From Bacteroidales bacterium (GTDB lineage Bacteria > Bacteroidota > Bacteroidia > Bacteroidales > UBA932), in assembly GCA_017509375.1 (NCBI GenBank), contig JAFWPT010000231.1, forward strand, positions 1 through 5,872: a DNA stretch of 5,872 bases, written 5' to 3'. The notes under the pieces are model-generated. The model was given only the letters and a program-made list of their open reading frames with translations, ran no database searches and was not told the DNA's origin. Each line of letters opens with the position of its first letter. Position 1 is the first letter of the stretch. This document shows positions 1 to 5,872 of the stretch, piece after piece. The translations under genes were made by a program, and so were the position numbers.

Positions 1-1
1 C

Positions 2-739
2 AAGAGCGACCAGGAACAGTACGGCGTGAACACCTTGCTGCTCAAGAGTGAACATTCCAGCGGCCGCTCCATGGTGTTCGTGAGCGGCGGCAACGCCGAG
101 CGTACCTTCGCAGTCTATCTGGGAGCCGCCATGGACTTGGTGCCGGAAGACCTGAAGCCGGAATATTTCCAAGGGCACGACTACTTTCATATCGAAGGCT
201 ATCTAGTTCAGAACCAAGACCTTATCCGCAAGGCGGTAGAGCTGGCCCACGAGGCCGGGTGCATAATATCCCTGGATATGGTATCCTATAACGTGGTGGA
301 GAGCAACAACGCCTTCCTGCATGATATAGTGGAGCGCTATGTGGACATAGTGTTCGCCAACGAGACGGAGAGCCGGGCCTTCACCAAGATTCCGGGAGCC
401 CTGGATGCACTCCGGGAAATAAGCAAGCTTTGTAAGATTGCCGTGGTCAAAGTGGGGAAAGACGGCAGCTGGCTCAAATCGGGAGACGAAGAGTATTATA
501 TCCCGGCATGGCCTGCCAACACCATTGACGCCACTGGCGCAGGAGACACCTATGCCGCCGGTTTCATTTATGCTCATTCCCTCGGAATGCCGCTGAAGGT
601 CTGCGGTGAAGTGGGCTCCATCATCGCCGCCAAGGTGGTGGAAGTCATTGGAACCAAGATAGATATTCCACGCTGGCGCGATGCCAAGACCGAGATACGC
701 GGGCTTATCGCAGCCAACGGAGGCACAGCCTTACCATAA
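2..739 (+). CDS. PfkB-family (ribokinase-like) carbohydrate/adenosine kinase, 5'-truncated by window edge
   Basis: This is the C-terminal 245 residues of a PfkB/ribokinase-family kinase, which transfers the ATP gamma-phosphate to a hydroxyl of a sugar or nucleoside in the cytoplasm. The frame is open from base 2, and the GTG at 26 is an internal valine, not the start. Family members run about 300-340 residues, so roughly 80-90 N-terminal residues lie outside the window. Visible hallmarks are the NxxE motif (ANETE, Asn codon 359-361, Glu 368-370), which positions Mg and phosphate, and the second PfkB signature DATGAGDTYAAGF (527-565). In that signature the GAGD aspartate (545-547) is the catalytic base. 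The segment GGNAERTFAVYLGAA resembles the GERT..YLGA stretch of adenosine-kinase-like members, so adenosine kinase is the best specific guess. Substrate specificity cannot be proven because the N-terminal substrate lid is missing. It ends 30 bases before the Nfn small-subunit gene with no hairpin between, so co-transcription is possible. Confidence 0.93.
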   Translation, partial: KSDQEQYGVNTLLLKSEHSSGRSMVFVSGGNAERTFAVYLGAAMDLVPEDLKPEYFQGHDYFHIEGYLVQNQDLIRKAVELAHEAGCIISLDMVSYNVVESNNAFLHDIVERYVDIVFANETESRAFTKIPGALDALREISKLCKIAVVKVGKDGSWLKSGDEEYYIPAWPANTIDATGAGDTYAAGFIYAHSLGMPLKVCGEVGSIIAAKVVEVIGTKIDIPRWRDAKTEIRGLIAANGGTALP

Positions 740-769
740 CGATATATTTTTCTATTCAATAAGCACGAA

Positions 770-1630
770 ATGTTTGAGATTCTAACAAAAGAAATGTTGA
801 CCCCCATCATCTGCAGGATGAAGGTCTCTGCGCCCAGGCTCGCCGCCGCGGCACAGCCGGGTCAATTCCTGATTGTTCGCGCCGATGAGAAAGGAGAGCG
901 TATTCCCTTGACCATAAGCGACTTCGACAGAGAAGAGGGTACTGTTACCATTGTAACCCAGAAGATTGGAGCCTCCACTACCGACATTATTGCTTACGAG
1001 CCCGGAGAGTGCTTCGCCGACGTGGTAGGTCCTTTGGGCCTCCCTTCCGAGTTTGTGGAAATGCCCGCCGACAAGCTAAAGGAGCAGCGTTATATCCTGA
1101 TTGCAGGCGGTCTCGGTACGGCTCCCGTATATCCTCAGGCCAAGTGGCTCAAGGAGCACGGCGTGCCCGTGGATGTAATCATTGGCGCCAAGACCAAGGA
1201 CATTCTCATCTACGTTGACGAGATGAAGGAGGTCTGCGACAATCTCTTCGTATGCACCGACGATGGCTCCTACGGATTCAAAGGTATGGGTACCAATATG
1301 TTGGAGCATGTAGTGTCGGAAGGTCACAGCTATACCCAGGCCGTCATCATCGGCCCCATGATCATGATGAAGTTTACCACTCTCACCTGCAAGAAGCTCG
1401 GCATTCCCGCCATCGTGAGCCTCAACACCCTGATGGTGGACGGCACAGGCATGTGCGGAGCCTGCCGCGTGAGCGTGGGAGGCAAGACCCGCTTCGCCTG
1501 CGTGGAAGGTCCCGAATTCGACGGTTACGAGGTGGACTTCGACGAGGCTATGCGCCGCCAGGGCCAGTACAAGGCCGAAGAGGCTGCAGTGAACGAGCAT
1601 CACGTATGTAAAATAGGGAGGGGAAAATAA
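770..1630 (+). CDS. nfnA: NfnA-type FAD/[2Fe-2S] small subunit (sulfide/dihydroorotate dehydrogenase-like FAD/NAD-binding protein)
   Basis: This 286-residue protein matches the small subunit of NADH-dependent reduced ferredoxin:NADP+ oxidoreductase (NfnA), also related to sulfide dehydrogenase SudB and to PyrK. In that complex it carries FAD and one [2Fe-2S] cluster and handles NAD(H) in the cytoplasm. Residues 1-100 form the ferredoxin-reductase-type FAD barrel, with RIPLT at 44-48 and GPLG at 87-90. Residues 105-205 form the NAD-binding fold, with IAGGLGTAPVYP at 111-122 and DDGSYG at 164-169. The C-terminal cluster site is D224-x4-C229-x2-C232-x11-C244. The Asp in place of a fourth Cys is the ligand set described for Nfn and for the Pyrococcus enzyme, and separates it from PyrK, which uses four Cys. 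The ATG at 770 gives the usual family length. Its stop overlaps the next start (TAATG), as expected for a two-subunit operon. It is not pyrK because the partner is GltD-like, not PyrD. Confidence 0.9.
   Translation: MFEILTKEMLTPIICRMKVSAPRLAAAAQPGQFLIVRADEKGERIPLTISDFDREEGTVTIVTQKIGASTTDIIAYEPGECFADVVGPLGLPSEFVEMPADKLKEQRYILIAGGLGTAPVYPQAKWLKEHGVPVDVIIGAKTKDILIYVDEMKEVCDNLFVCTDDGSYGFKGMGTNMLEHVVSEGHSYTQAVIIGPMIMMKFTTLTCKKLGIPAIVSLNTLMVDGTGMCGACRVSVGGKTRFACVEGPEFDGYEVDFDEAMRRQGQYKAEEAAVNEHHVCKIGRGK
1616..1623 (+). promoter_or_regulatory. Strong purine-rich ribosome binding site for the Nfn large subunit
   Basis: GGGAGGGG ends six bases before the ATG at 1630, inside the last codons of nfnA. 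Bacteroidota genes usually lack a clear Shine-Dalgarno site, and none is evident before the other starts here. This one supports the ATG at 1630 as start and would keep synthesis of the two subunits coupled. The site is seen; coupling is inferred. Confidence 0.6.
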
Positions 1631-3009
1631 TGGCAAACAGAATACCCAGAGTTGCGGTCCGCGAGCAGGATGCCAAGGTCCGCGCAACCAATTTCGAAGA
1701 AGTATGCTACGGCTACAACCGTGAGGAAGCGATGCTGGAGGCCAGCCGCTGCCTGCACTGCAAGAATCCCCGCTGCGTGGGCGCCTGCCCAGTGAGCATC
1801 AAGATTCCGGATTTCATCGCCAAGCTTTGCGAGGGTGACGTCAAAGGTGCCGCTGCCGTCATAGCTGAAGACAGCTCCCTGCCTGCAGTGTGCGGACGCG
1901 TGTGCCCGCAGGAGACCCAGTGCGAGGGCAGCTGCGTGCTGGGCGTGAAGGGCGAGCCTGTAGCAATAGGCAAGCTGGAGCGTTTCGTAGCCGATGCCAC
2001 CCTCGGTGAGGCCAGTGCCGAGTGCGCACCTGCCAACGGCATCAAGGTTGCGGTCGTGGGCTCCGGCCCTGCAGGGCTTGCCTGCGCATCCGACCTTGCC
2101 AAGTGGGGTTACGACGTCACCATTTTCGAGGCCCTTCACAAGGCCGGCGGCGTGCTGGAGTACGGCATTCCCGAGTTCCGTCTGCCCAAAGACAAGGTGC
2201 TGAAACTGGAAATCGAAGAAGTCCGCAAGCTCGGAGTGAAGATAGAGACCGACGTCATCATCGGCAAGACCGTCACCATCGATTCCCTGATGGACGAGGA
2301 AGGCTTCAAGGCCGTTTTCATCGGCTCCGGCGCCGGCCTGCCCAAGTTTATGAATATCCCCGGAGAGAACCTCTGCGGAGTATTTTCCGCCAACGAGTTC
2401 CTCACCCGCAACAACCTCATGAAGGCCTGGAGGGAGGACTACCTTACCCCTATCCACGCCGGTAAGAAGGTGTGCGTAGTGGGCGGCGGCAACGTGGCCA
2501 TGGATGCTGCCCGTACGGCCCTGCGCCTGGGCGCCGAGGTGCACATCGTGTACCGTCGTACAGAGGCCGAGCTGCCCGCACGCCGCGAGGAGGTGCATCA
2601 CGCCATCGAGGAAGGTATCATCTTCGATATGCTCACCAATCCCGTAGAGGTGCTTGGAGACGAAAGGGGTTGGGTACGTGCCCTGCGTTGCATCCGGATG
2701 GAACTTGGCGAGCCCGACGAGAGCGGCCGCCGCAGCCCTGTGCCCGTGCCGGGAAGCGAGTTCGACATCGAGACCGAGACCGTCATCATGGCCCTCGGTA
2801 CTTCCCCTAACCCTATGATTTCCAGGACTACTGCCGGTCTGGAGACCAACCGCCGCGGCTGCCTTGTGGCAGACGAGAAGGGTGCTACCACCCGTCCCGG
2901 CGTGTTCGCAGGAGGAGATGCCGTTACCGGTGCCGCCACCGTGATTCTGGCTATGGGAGCCGGACGTACGGCAGCCAAAGCCATCGACGAGTATATCAAA
3001 GGTCTCTGA
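1630..3009 (+). CDS. nfnB: NfnB-type large subunit (GltD/NADPH-dependent glutamate synthase small-chain-like oxidoreductase)
   Basis: This 459-residue protein belongs to the family of GltD, the dihydropyrimidine dehydrogenase N-terminus and NfnB/SudA; databases often call it NADPH-dependent glutamate synthase (gltA). With NfnA next door the likely role is the NADPH- and ferredoxin-interacting, FAD-containing bifurcating subunit. Residues 1-125 hold the iron-sulfur domain with C41-x2-C44-x4-C49-x3-C53 and C88-x3-C92-x5-C98-x3-C102, then IGKLERF with E117. By analogy with dihydropyrimidine dehydrogenase the ligands should be C41, C44, C49, C102 for one [4Fe-4S] cluster and C53, C92, C98 plus E117 for the other, leaving C88 free. 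The FAD fold shows GSGPAG at 144-149; the NADPH fold shows GGGNVAMD at 285-292 and YRRTEAELPARREE at 308-321. FAGGDAVTGAATVILAMGAG (426-445) is the C-terminal FAD contact. No glutamate synthase large subunit is adjacent, which favours Nfn over glutamate synthase. The gene's end overlaps the convergent aroD-aroA gene. Confidence 0.9.
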   Translation: MANRIPRVAVREQDAKVRATNFEEVCYGYNREEAMLEASRCLHCKNPRCVGACPVSIKIPDFIAKLCEGDVKGAAAVIAEDSSLPAVCGRVCPQETQCEGSCVLGVKGEPVAIGKLERFVADATLGEASAECAPANGIKVAVVGSGPAGLACASDLAKWGYDVTIFEALHKAGGVLEYGIPEFRLPKDKVLKLEIEEVRKLGVKIETDVIIGKTVTIDSLMDEEGFKAVFIGSGAGLPKFMNIPGENLCGVFSANEFLTRNNLMKAWREDYLTPIHAGKKVCVVGGGNVAMDAARTALRLGAEVHIVYRRTEAELPARREEVHHAIEEGIIFDMLTNPVEVLGDERGWVRALRCIRMELGEPDESGRRSPVPVPGSEFDIETETVIMALGTSPNPMISRTTAGLETNRRGCLVADEKGATTRPGVFAGGDAVTGAATVILAMGAGRTAAKAIDEYIKGL

Positions 3010-5053
3010 CCCTGAAGAAATCGGGGAAAGATTTGCTTACGCAGGCGGTGTCGTCTATCTGGACGGGACCGCCTGCTCCTATTGCGGCCACGCTGAGAGC
3101 CATTGCCATGCGGTGATCGTGGCGGGAAGTGTAGGCTCCGCCGTTGAGCAGGCGTCCGCTCAGCAGCCGGCTGACCCAGGTCTCTCCCTGGACTACAAGT
3201 TCGTCGCCCTCGGCAGCCGCTTCTACGCCCATCTGCTGCAGCATTTCCAGCACTGCGCGTGCCCTGTCCGATTCCTTCCCTGCAAGTCGGCCGAGCCCGG
3301 CTATGCGCGATTCTCCGGCGCAGAATGCCGCCAGCACTGCCACTATGGGGAAGAGGTCGGGAGCGTGGTTCAGGTCGATACTGAAGCCTTCCAGCGGCGC
3401 CCGGCGTACGCACAGCGTCCCGTCATCCATCTGGGACACCAGGGCTCCGGCTTCCACCAGTACGTCAATTATGGCTATGTCGGCCTGAATGGAGCTCATG
3501 TCCATCCCTACCAGTTCTGTGCTGCCGAATATGGCACCGGCCACCATGAAATTGGCGGCGGCGCTCCAGTCGCTCTCTATGCCGAACGATGCGGCGCGGT
3601 ATTTCTGTCCTCCCCGTACCTTAAAAGTGATACCGCTGCAGCCGCTCCAGTCTTCCGCCTCCAGCAGCTGGGCGTCACCTTCCATCTCGCTCTTGGTGCC
3701 GATTCCGAAGTGGCGGAGCACGTCGAGGGTGATGTACATATAGGGTATGCTTTTGGGCTCGGTGACGTGCAAGGTGCTGTCTTTGGCGCACATAGGCAGG
3801 GCCATCAGCAGGCCGGAGATCAGTTGCGACCCGCCGCTGCCGCTAACTTCGGCATTGCCGGGTATGAGCTTGCCCCGGACGGTGAGAGGGACGTGTATTT
3901 CCCGTTTGCCTTCGGTGGGGGCATCGTCGTCGCCGTTGGTGAGCAGCACTCCGAAGGCGGCCATGATTGCCGCGGCCGAGTTCATGGGACGGCGGGGCAG
4001 GGTGCCGTGGCCCTCGATGCGGAAGGGCTTGCCGTTGATTGCCGCCAGCACGGGGATGCTGAGGCGGGCCAGCAGGCCGGATTCGCCTACGTCCAGCGAC
4101 TCCAGGGCAGTGCCGGGGAGTGCTTTGATTCCGTTGATTATCAGTGTGCTTCCTTCTTTTTCGACGCCGGCTCCGAGGGCTTGCGCCACCTTGATTGCGG
4201 CTTCGCTGTCGTCGCAGGGGGAGTAGTCGGACAGGCGGGATCTGCCTTCGGCGAGCGCTGCGGCAAGTATTGCCCTCTGGGCGAAGCTCTTGGAGGCGGG
4301 CATACGGAGACCGCTGCGGTGGAAGCCTTTGGCATTGCAGTAGATTTGTGCCGCCAATTCCGCTGCGATGGGCTGACCGGGGGCGGTGGCCTCCTCTGCG
4401 TTCAGTGCAGCGTAGGTGAAGGGGGCTCCGCGGCGGAGGCAGGAAATACGGCTTTCACGCCCTTCTTCACCCATTCCGAAGGCCACCAGACGGCCCTGGA
4501 GCGAATCGATGTCTTCCAGCACCAGGCTGTAGAGACTGCCGAGCCTGGCGGCGTCTTCGGCTGAGTGACAAGTGGTTACAATCTTGGCTATGTCTGCTCC
4601 GTAGCGGAAGTAGCGGGCGAGCGCCATCTGCAAGCCGTGGTCGTCGGGGGTCTCGAGGAAGTTGTGGTAGGAGCGGATAATCTCCGTTCCACATTCTTTG
4701 CACAGCTTCTGGAAGCGGCGGCTGAATCCGGACGGTGCTTCAATTTCCAGGTCGGCAAACCTGGCTCCGGCCTGAATTGCGATGGACAGGCGATGCTCCG
4801 CGGTGTCCCAGTCGGGAGAGGGGGAGTTTTGCGGTGATGCGGCAGGCTCTTGGGAGGCGGCAGGTTGCAGGACCACGGCAGGTACCGAAACGCGGCAGGT
4901 GGCGATGAGCGGCACGTCGGTCTGCGAAAACAGATCCTCTATTTCCTCGTCACTCAGCGGACACAGGTCCATACGAATCTCCGCCATCTCCAGGGACGGA
5001 AGCAATGAAAGTATCTCTTCGTAAGTCTTATGTTGAAGGCTCGTGCAAATCAT
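2996..5053 (-). CDS. aroD-aroA: Bifunctional fusion: type I 3-dehydroquinate dehydratase (AroD) + EPSP synthase (AroA)
   Basis: One uninterrupted 685-residue frame carries two shikimate-pathway enzymes. Residues 1 to about 235 are type I dehydroquinate dehydratase (dehydroquinate to dehydroshikimate). They show E25-x-R27-x-D29, the SYHNF motif with H130, the Schiff-base lysine K157 in DIAKIVT, MG at 194-195, R202 in SRI, and APGQ ending at Q227. Residues from about 243 to 685 are EPSP synthase (shikimate 3-phosphate plus PEP to EPSP). They show K255-S256-x3-R260, GTLPRRPM (350-357), S409-Q410, S435 and Y438, D566, KESDR (593-597), DHRMAM with R648, and K674 in SKSFPDFF. All main catalytic residues of both halves are present, so both are probably active. 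Length fits the sum of about 230 and 430. The ATG at 5053 is fixed by an in-frame stop 15 bases upstream. Odd points are an Ala/Pro/Ser-rich insert at residues 57-82, the usual GNAGTxxR replaced by GESGLLAR (323-330), and GSQ in place of SSQ. The fusion joins steps 3 and 6, which are not consecutive. Confidence 0.95.
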   Translation of the reverse strand: MICTSLQHKTYEEILSLLPSLEMAEIRMDLCPLSDEEIEDLFSQTDVPLIATCRVSVPAVVLQPAASQEPAASPQNSPSPDWDTAEHRLSIAIQAGARFADLEIEAPSGFSRRFQKLCKECGTEIIRSYHNFLETPDDHGLQMALARYFRYGADIAKIVTTCHSAEDAARLGSLYSLVLEDIDSLQGRLVAFGMGEEGRESRISCLRRGAPFTYAALNAEEATAPGQPIAAELAAQIYCNAKGFHRSGLRMPASKSFAQRAILAAALAEGRSRLSDYSPCDDSEAAIKVAQALGAGVEKEGSTLIINGIKALPGTALESLDVGESGLLARLSIPVLAAINGKPFRIEGHGTLPRRPMNSAAAIMAAFGVLLTNGDDDAPTEGKREIHVPLTVRGKLIPGNAEVSGSGGSQLISGLLMALPMCAKDSTLHVTEPKSIPYMYITLDVLRHFGIGTKSEMEGDAQLLEAEDWSGCSGITFKVRGGQKYRAASFGIESDWSAAANFMVAGAIFGSTELVGMDMSSIQADIAIIDVLVEAGALVSQMDDGTLCVRRAPLEGFSIDLNHAPDLFPIVAVLAAFCAGESRIAGLGRLAGKESDRARAVLEMLQQMGVEAAAEGDELVVQGETWVSRLLSGRLLNGGAYTSRHDHRMAMALSVAAIGAGGPVQIDDTACVSKSFPDFFRVRDL

Positions 5054-5075
5054 ATAGCAAGTGAATTACAGATTA

Positions 5076-5107
5076 CGAAGATACGGCAAATTCGTCATTA
5101 TTTCAAG
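5076..5107 (-). promoter_or_regulatory. Candidate Bacteroidota-type promoter for aroD-aroA
   Basis: On the minus strand TATCTTCG (plus-strand bases 5076-5083) matches the -7 consensus TAnnTTTG at all but one fixed position. CTTG lies at plus-strand bases 5104-5107, so a TTG core sits 20 bases upstream. Transcription would begin near 5070, giving a leader of about 17 bases. The motif is degenerate, so this is a plausible but unproven promoter. Confidence 0.4.
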
Positions 5108-5175
5108 ATGTGGCCACGAAACGGATATGGCGCTAGTCACATCCGTCGCGCGGCAGCAGGGGTTTTATTTTTTTG

Positions 5176-5183
5176 TATATTTG
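5176..5183 (+). promoter_or_regulatory. -7 promoter box for dtd
   Basis: TATATTTG is a perfect match to the Bacteroidota -7 consensus TAnnTTTG and lies 26 bases before the dtd ATG, so transcription should begin near 5188-5190. No good TTTG box is found about 20 bases upstream, where the sequence is GC-rich. The box lies downstream of the ATG at 5030 and the other upstream in-frame starts, which argues for the start at 5210. Confidence 0.55.
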
Positions 5184-5209
5184 TACGTCCCGGATTCGGG
5201 AGAATTGAT

Positions 5210-5662
5210 ATGCGCGCTGTTGTTCAAAGAGTTTCTTCTGCATCCGTCACGATTGGCGGAAAGCTGAAGTCTGTTATTGGCCAGGGATTTCTGGTCCTGC
5301 TTGGAGTTGGTCACGACGACGGTCCTGAGGATCTGGAATGGCTGGTGAAGAAGGTGGCCGGTCTGCGTGTCTTCGACGATGAGGCTGGCGTGATGAACCT
5401 CAGCCTGGCCGATGTGGGGGGAGAGGCTCTTGTCGTGAGCCAGTTTACCCTGATGGCATCCACCAGGAAGGGCAATCGTCCGTCTTATATCGCCGCCGCC
5501 GGACACGAGAAGGCAATCCCTTTGTATGAGGCCTTCTGCTCTGCTTTGTCAGCTGCCATAGGCCGTCCGGTAGGCACAGGAGAGTTCGGCGCAGACATGA
5601 AGGTTTCGCTTGTGAATGACGGCCCCGTTACCATTTGCATAGATACGAAGAACAGGGAGTAG
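5210..5662 (+). CDS. dtd: D-aminoacyl-tRNA deacylase (DTD)
   Basis: This 150-residue protein is the bacterial DTD, which hydrolyses D-amino acids (and glycine mischarged on tRNA-Ala) from tRNAs and so proofreads translation in the cytoplasm. The start [13 protein letters not shown] is typical of the family and fixes the ATG at 5210; the frame is open further upstream, but that extension (from 5030) runs through the promoter region and overlaps aroD-aroA. The two signature motifs are intact: SQFTL at 77-81, with T80 in the active site, and NDGPVT at 136-141, which holds the Gly-cisPro pair (G138-P139) that excludes L-aminoacyl groups. GEFGADM (124-130) is also conserved. The length is normal. 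It is divergent from aroD-aroA across 156 bases and is followed by a strong terminator, so it is probably transcribed alone. The identification is secure. Confidence 0.97.
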   Translation: MRAVVQRVSSASVTIGGKLKSVIGQGFLVLLGVGHDDGPEDLEWLVKKVAGLRVFDDEAGVMNLSLADVGGEALVVSQFTLMASTRKGNRPSYIAAAGHEKAIPLYEAFCSALSAAIGRPVGTGEFGADMKVSLVNDGPVTICIDTKNRE

Positions 5663-5743
5663 CCGCAGGCCGTCGAATTTTTGGGCGAAATATCTCCTGA
5701 TTGTCACGGTCCCATCAGCTACCCTCTTTCGTTAAGTATTTAC

Positions 5744-5761
5744 GATTCTTTCGAAAGAATC
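5744..5761. repeat. 18-base perfect palindrome in the dtd 3' region
   Basis: GATTCTTTCGAAAGAATC is its own reverse complement. As RNA it could form a 7-base stem with loop TCGA, ten bases before the terminator hairpin. As DNA it could be a dimeric protein site. The same 7-mer TCTTTCG occurs 22 bases upstream (5725-5731), about two helical turns away. The palindrome is certain; its role is unknown. Confidence 0.7.
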
Positions 5762-5771
5762 AGCAAAATCT

Positions 5772-5799
5772 GCTCCTGCGGTATTGCAGGAGCTTTTTT
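5772..5799 (+). terminator. Rho-independent terminator of dtd
   Basis: GCTCCTGC (5772-5779) pairs perfectly with GCAGGAGC (5786-5793) across a 6-base loop, followed by six T residues (5794-5799). This is a textbook intrinsic terminator reading rightward, 110 bases after the dtd stop. Confidence 0.9.
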
Positions 5800-5814
5800 G
5801 ATTGCATAGTTTTG
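5784..5814 (+). promoter_or_regulatory. Candidate promoter for the gene starting at 5840, overlapping the dtd terminator
   Basis: TAGTTTTG (5807-5814) fits TAnnTTTG exactly, and a TTG core at 5784-5786 lies 20 bases upstream, the expected spacing. The start of transcription would be near 5820, about 20 bases before the ATG at 5840. The TTG core sits across the loop and right arm of the dtd terminator. Both boxes are seen; use as a promoter is inferred. Confidence 0.55.
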
Positions 5815-5839
5815 TGACGTAACTTTAAAAACTTACGCT

Positions 5840-5872
5840 ATGAATAAAATCATCCTCACCCCTGAGCAATTC
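5840..5872 (+). CDS. Start of an unidentified protein, cut by the window edge
   Basis: Only 11 codons are present, reading MNKIILTPEQF. Support for a real start is positional: it lies just downstream of a terminator and of a good promoter match. The peptide is too short to assign a family, and I do not recognise it. Confidence 0.5.
   Translation, partial: MNKIILTPEQF

Noticed and set aside
26..28. GTG as the start codon of the kinase gene
   Set aside because: The frame is open to the left edge, and a start here would remove the N-terminal substrate-binding part that PfkB kinases need. The gene is cut by the window edge.
743..750. TATATTTT upstream of nfnA as a promoter -7 box
   Set aside because: It is close to TAnnTTTG but lacks the final G and has no TTG core about 20 bases upstream. 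Read-through from the kinase gene is as likely, so it is not listed as a feature.
770..1630. Assignment of the small subunit as PyrK (dihydroorotate dehydrogenase electron-transfer subunit)
   Set aside because: The cluster motif has Asp plus three Cys, and the partner gene encodes a GltD/NfnB-like protein, not PyrD.
1600..2601. A 333-codon open frame on the minus strand opposite nfnB
   Set aside because: It is codon-aligned antisense to nfnB, with biased His/Ala/Gly composition and no motif. The shorter antisense frames at 203-577 and 1076-1687 are explained in the same way.
3113..4564. A 483-codon open frame on the plus strand opposite the aroD-aroA gene
   Set aside because: It is codon-aligned with the real gene, so its stops could arise only from TTA, CTA and TCA sense codons, which are rare here. 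Its translation is rich in His, Gln, Cys and Gly with no recognisable motif, and the minus-strand protein has full catalytic signatures.
5030..5209. Upstream in-frame extension of dtd, starting at 5030
   Set aside because: DTD proteins begin MRAVVQRV, which matches the ATG at 5210. The extension would overlap aroD-aroA and lies mostly upstream of the dtd promoter box.

Overview
The window looks like a chromosomal segment of a GC-rich member of the Bacteroidota, most likely Bacteroidales. The reasons are protein style, weak use of Shine-Dalgarno sites, and promoter boxes that fit the Bacteroidota primary sigma-factor pattern (TAnnTTTG at -7, a TTG core about 20 bases upstream). A genus cannot be fixed from sequence alone; an Alistipes-like or other GC-rich gut lineage is only a guess. 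There are no mobile elements, CRISPR arrays, tRNAs or rRNAs.

Bases 2-3009 read rightward. First comes the 3' part of a PfkB-family sugar/nucleoside kinase (adenosine-kinase-like) whose N-terminus lies outside the window. After a 30-base gap come two overlapping genes (TAATG junction) for the two subunits of an NfnAB-type iron-sulfur flavoenzyme. These are a small FAD/[2Fe-2S] subunit and a large GltD-like subunit with two [4Fe-4S] clusters and two dinucleotide-binding folds. Together they would exchange electrons between NADH, NADPH and ferredoxin.

Bases 2996-5053 hold one leftward gene for a 685-residue protein that joins a complete type I 3-dehydroquinate dehydratase (AroD) to a complete EPSP synthase (AroA). 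These are steps 3 and 6 of the shikimate pathway, fused almost without a linker, and this is the most distinctive thing in the window. Its 3' end overlaps the 3' end of the Nfn large-subunit gene by 14 bases, tail to tail.

Bases 5054-5209 are a short divergent promoter region. From it dtd (D-aminoacyl-tRNA deacylase, 5210-5662) is read rightward. Bases 5663-5839 hold an 18-base perfect palindrome, a strong intrinsic terminator for dtd, and a promoter that overlaps the terminator and should drive the next gene, of which only 11 codons are in the window.

The genes are ordinary housekeeping functions (nucleoside/sugar phosphorylation, redox balance, aromatic amino acid synthesis, translation quality control). 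I see no defence or mobile system. The long open frames on the strands opposite the real genes are codon-aligned shadows.
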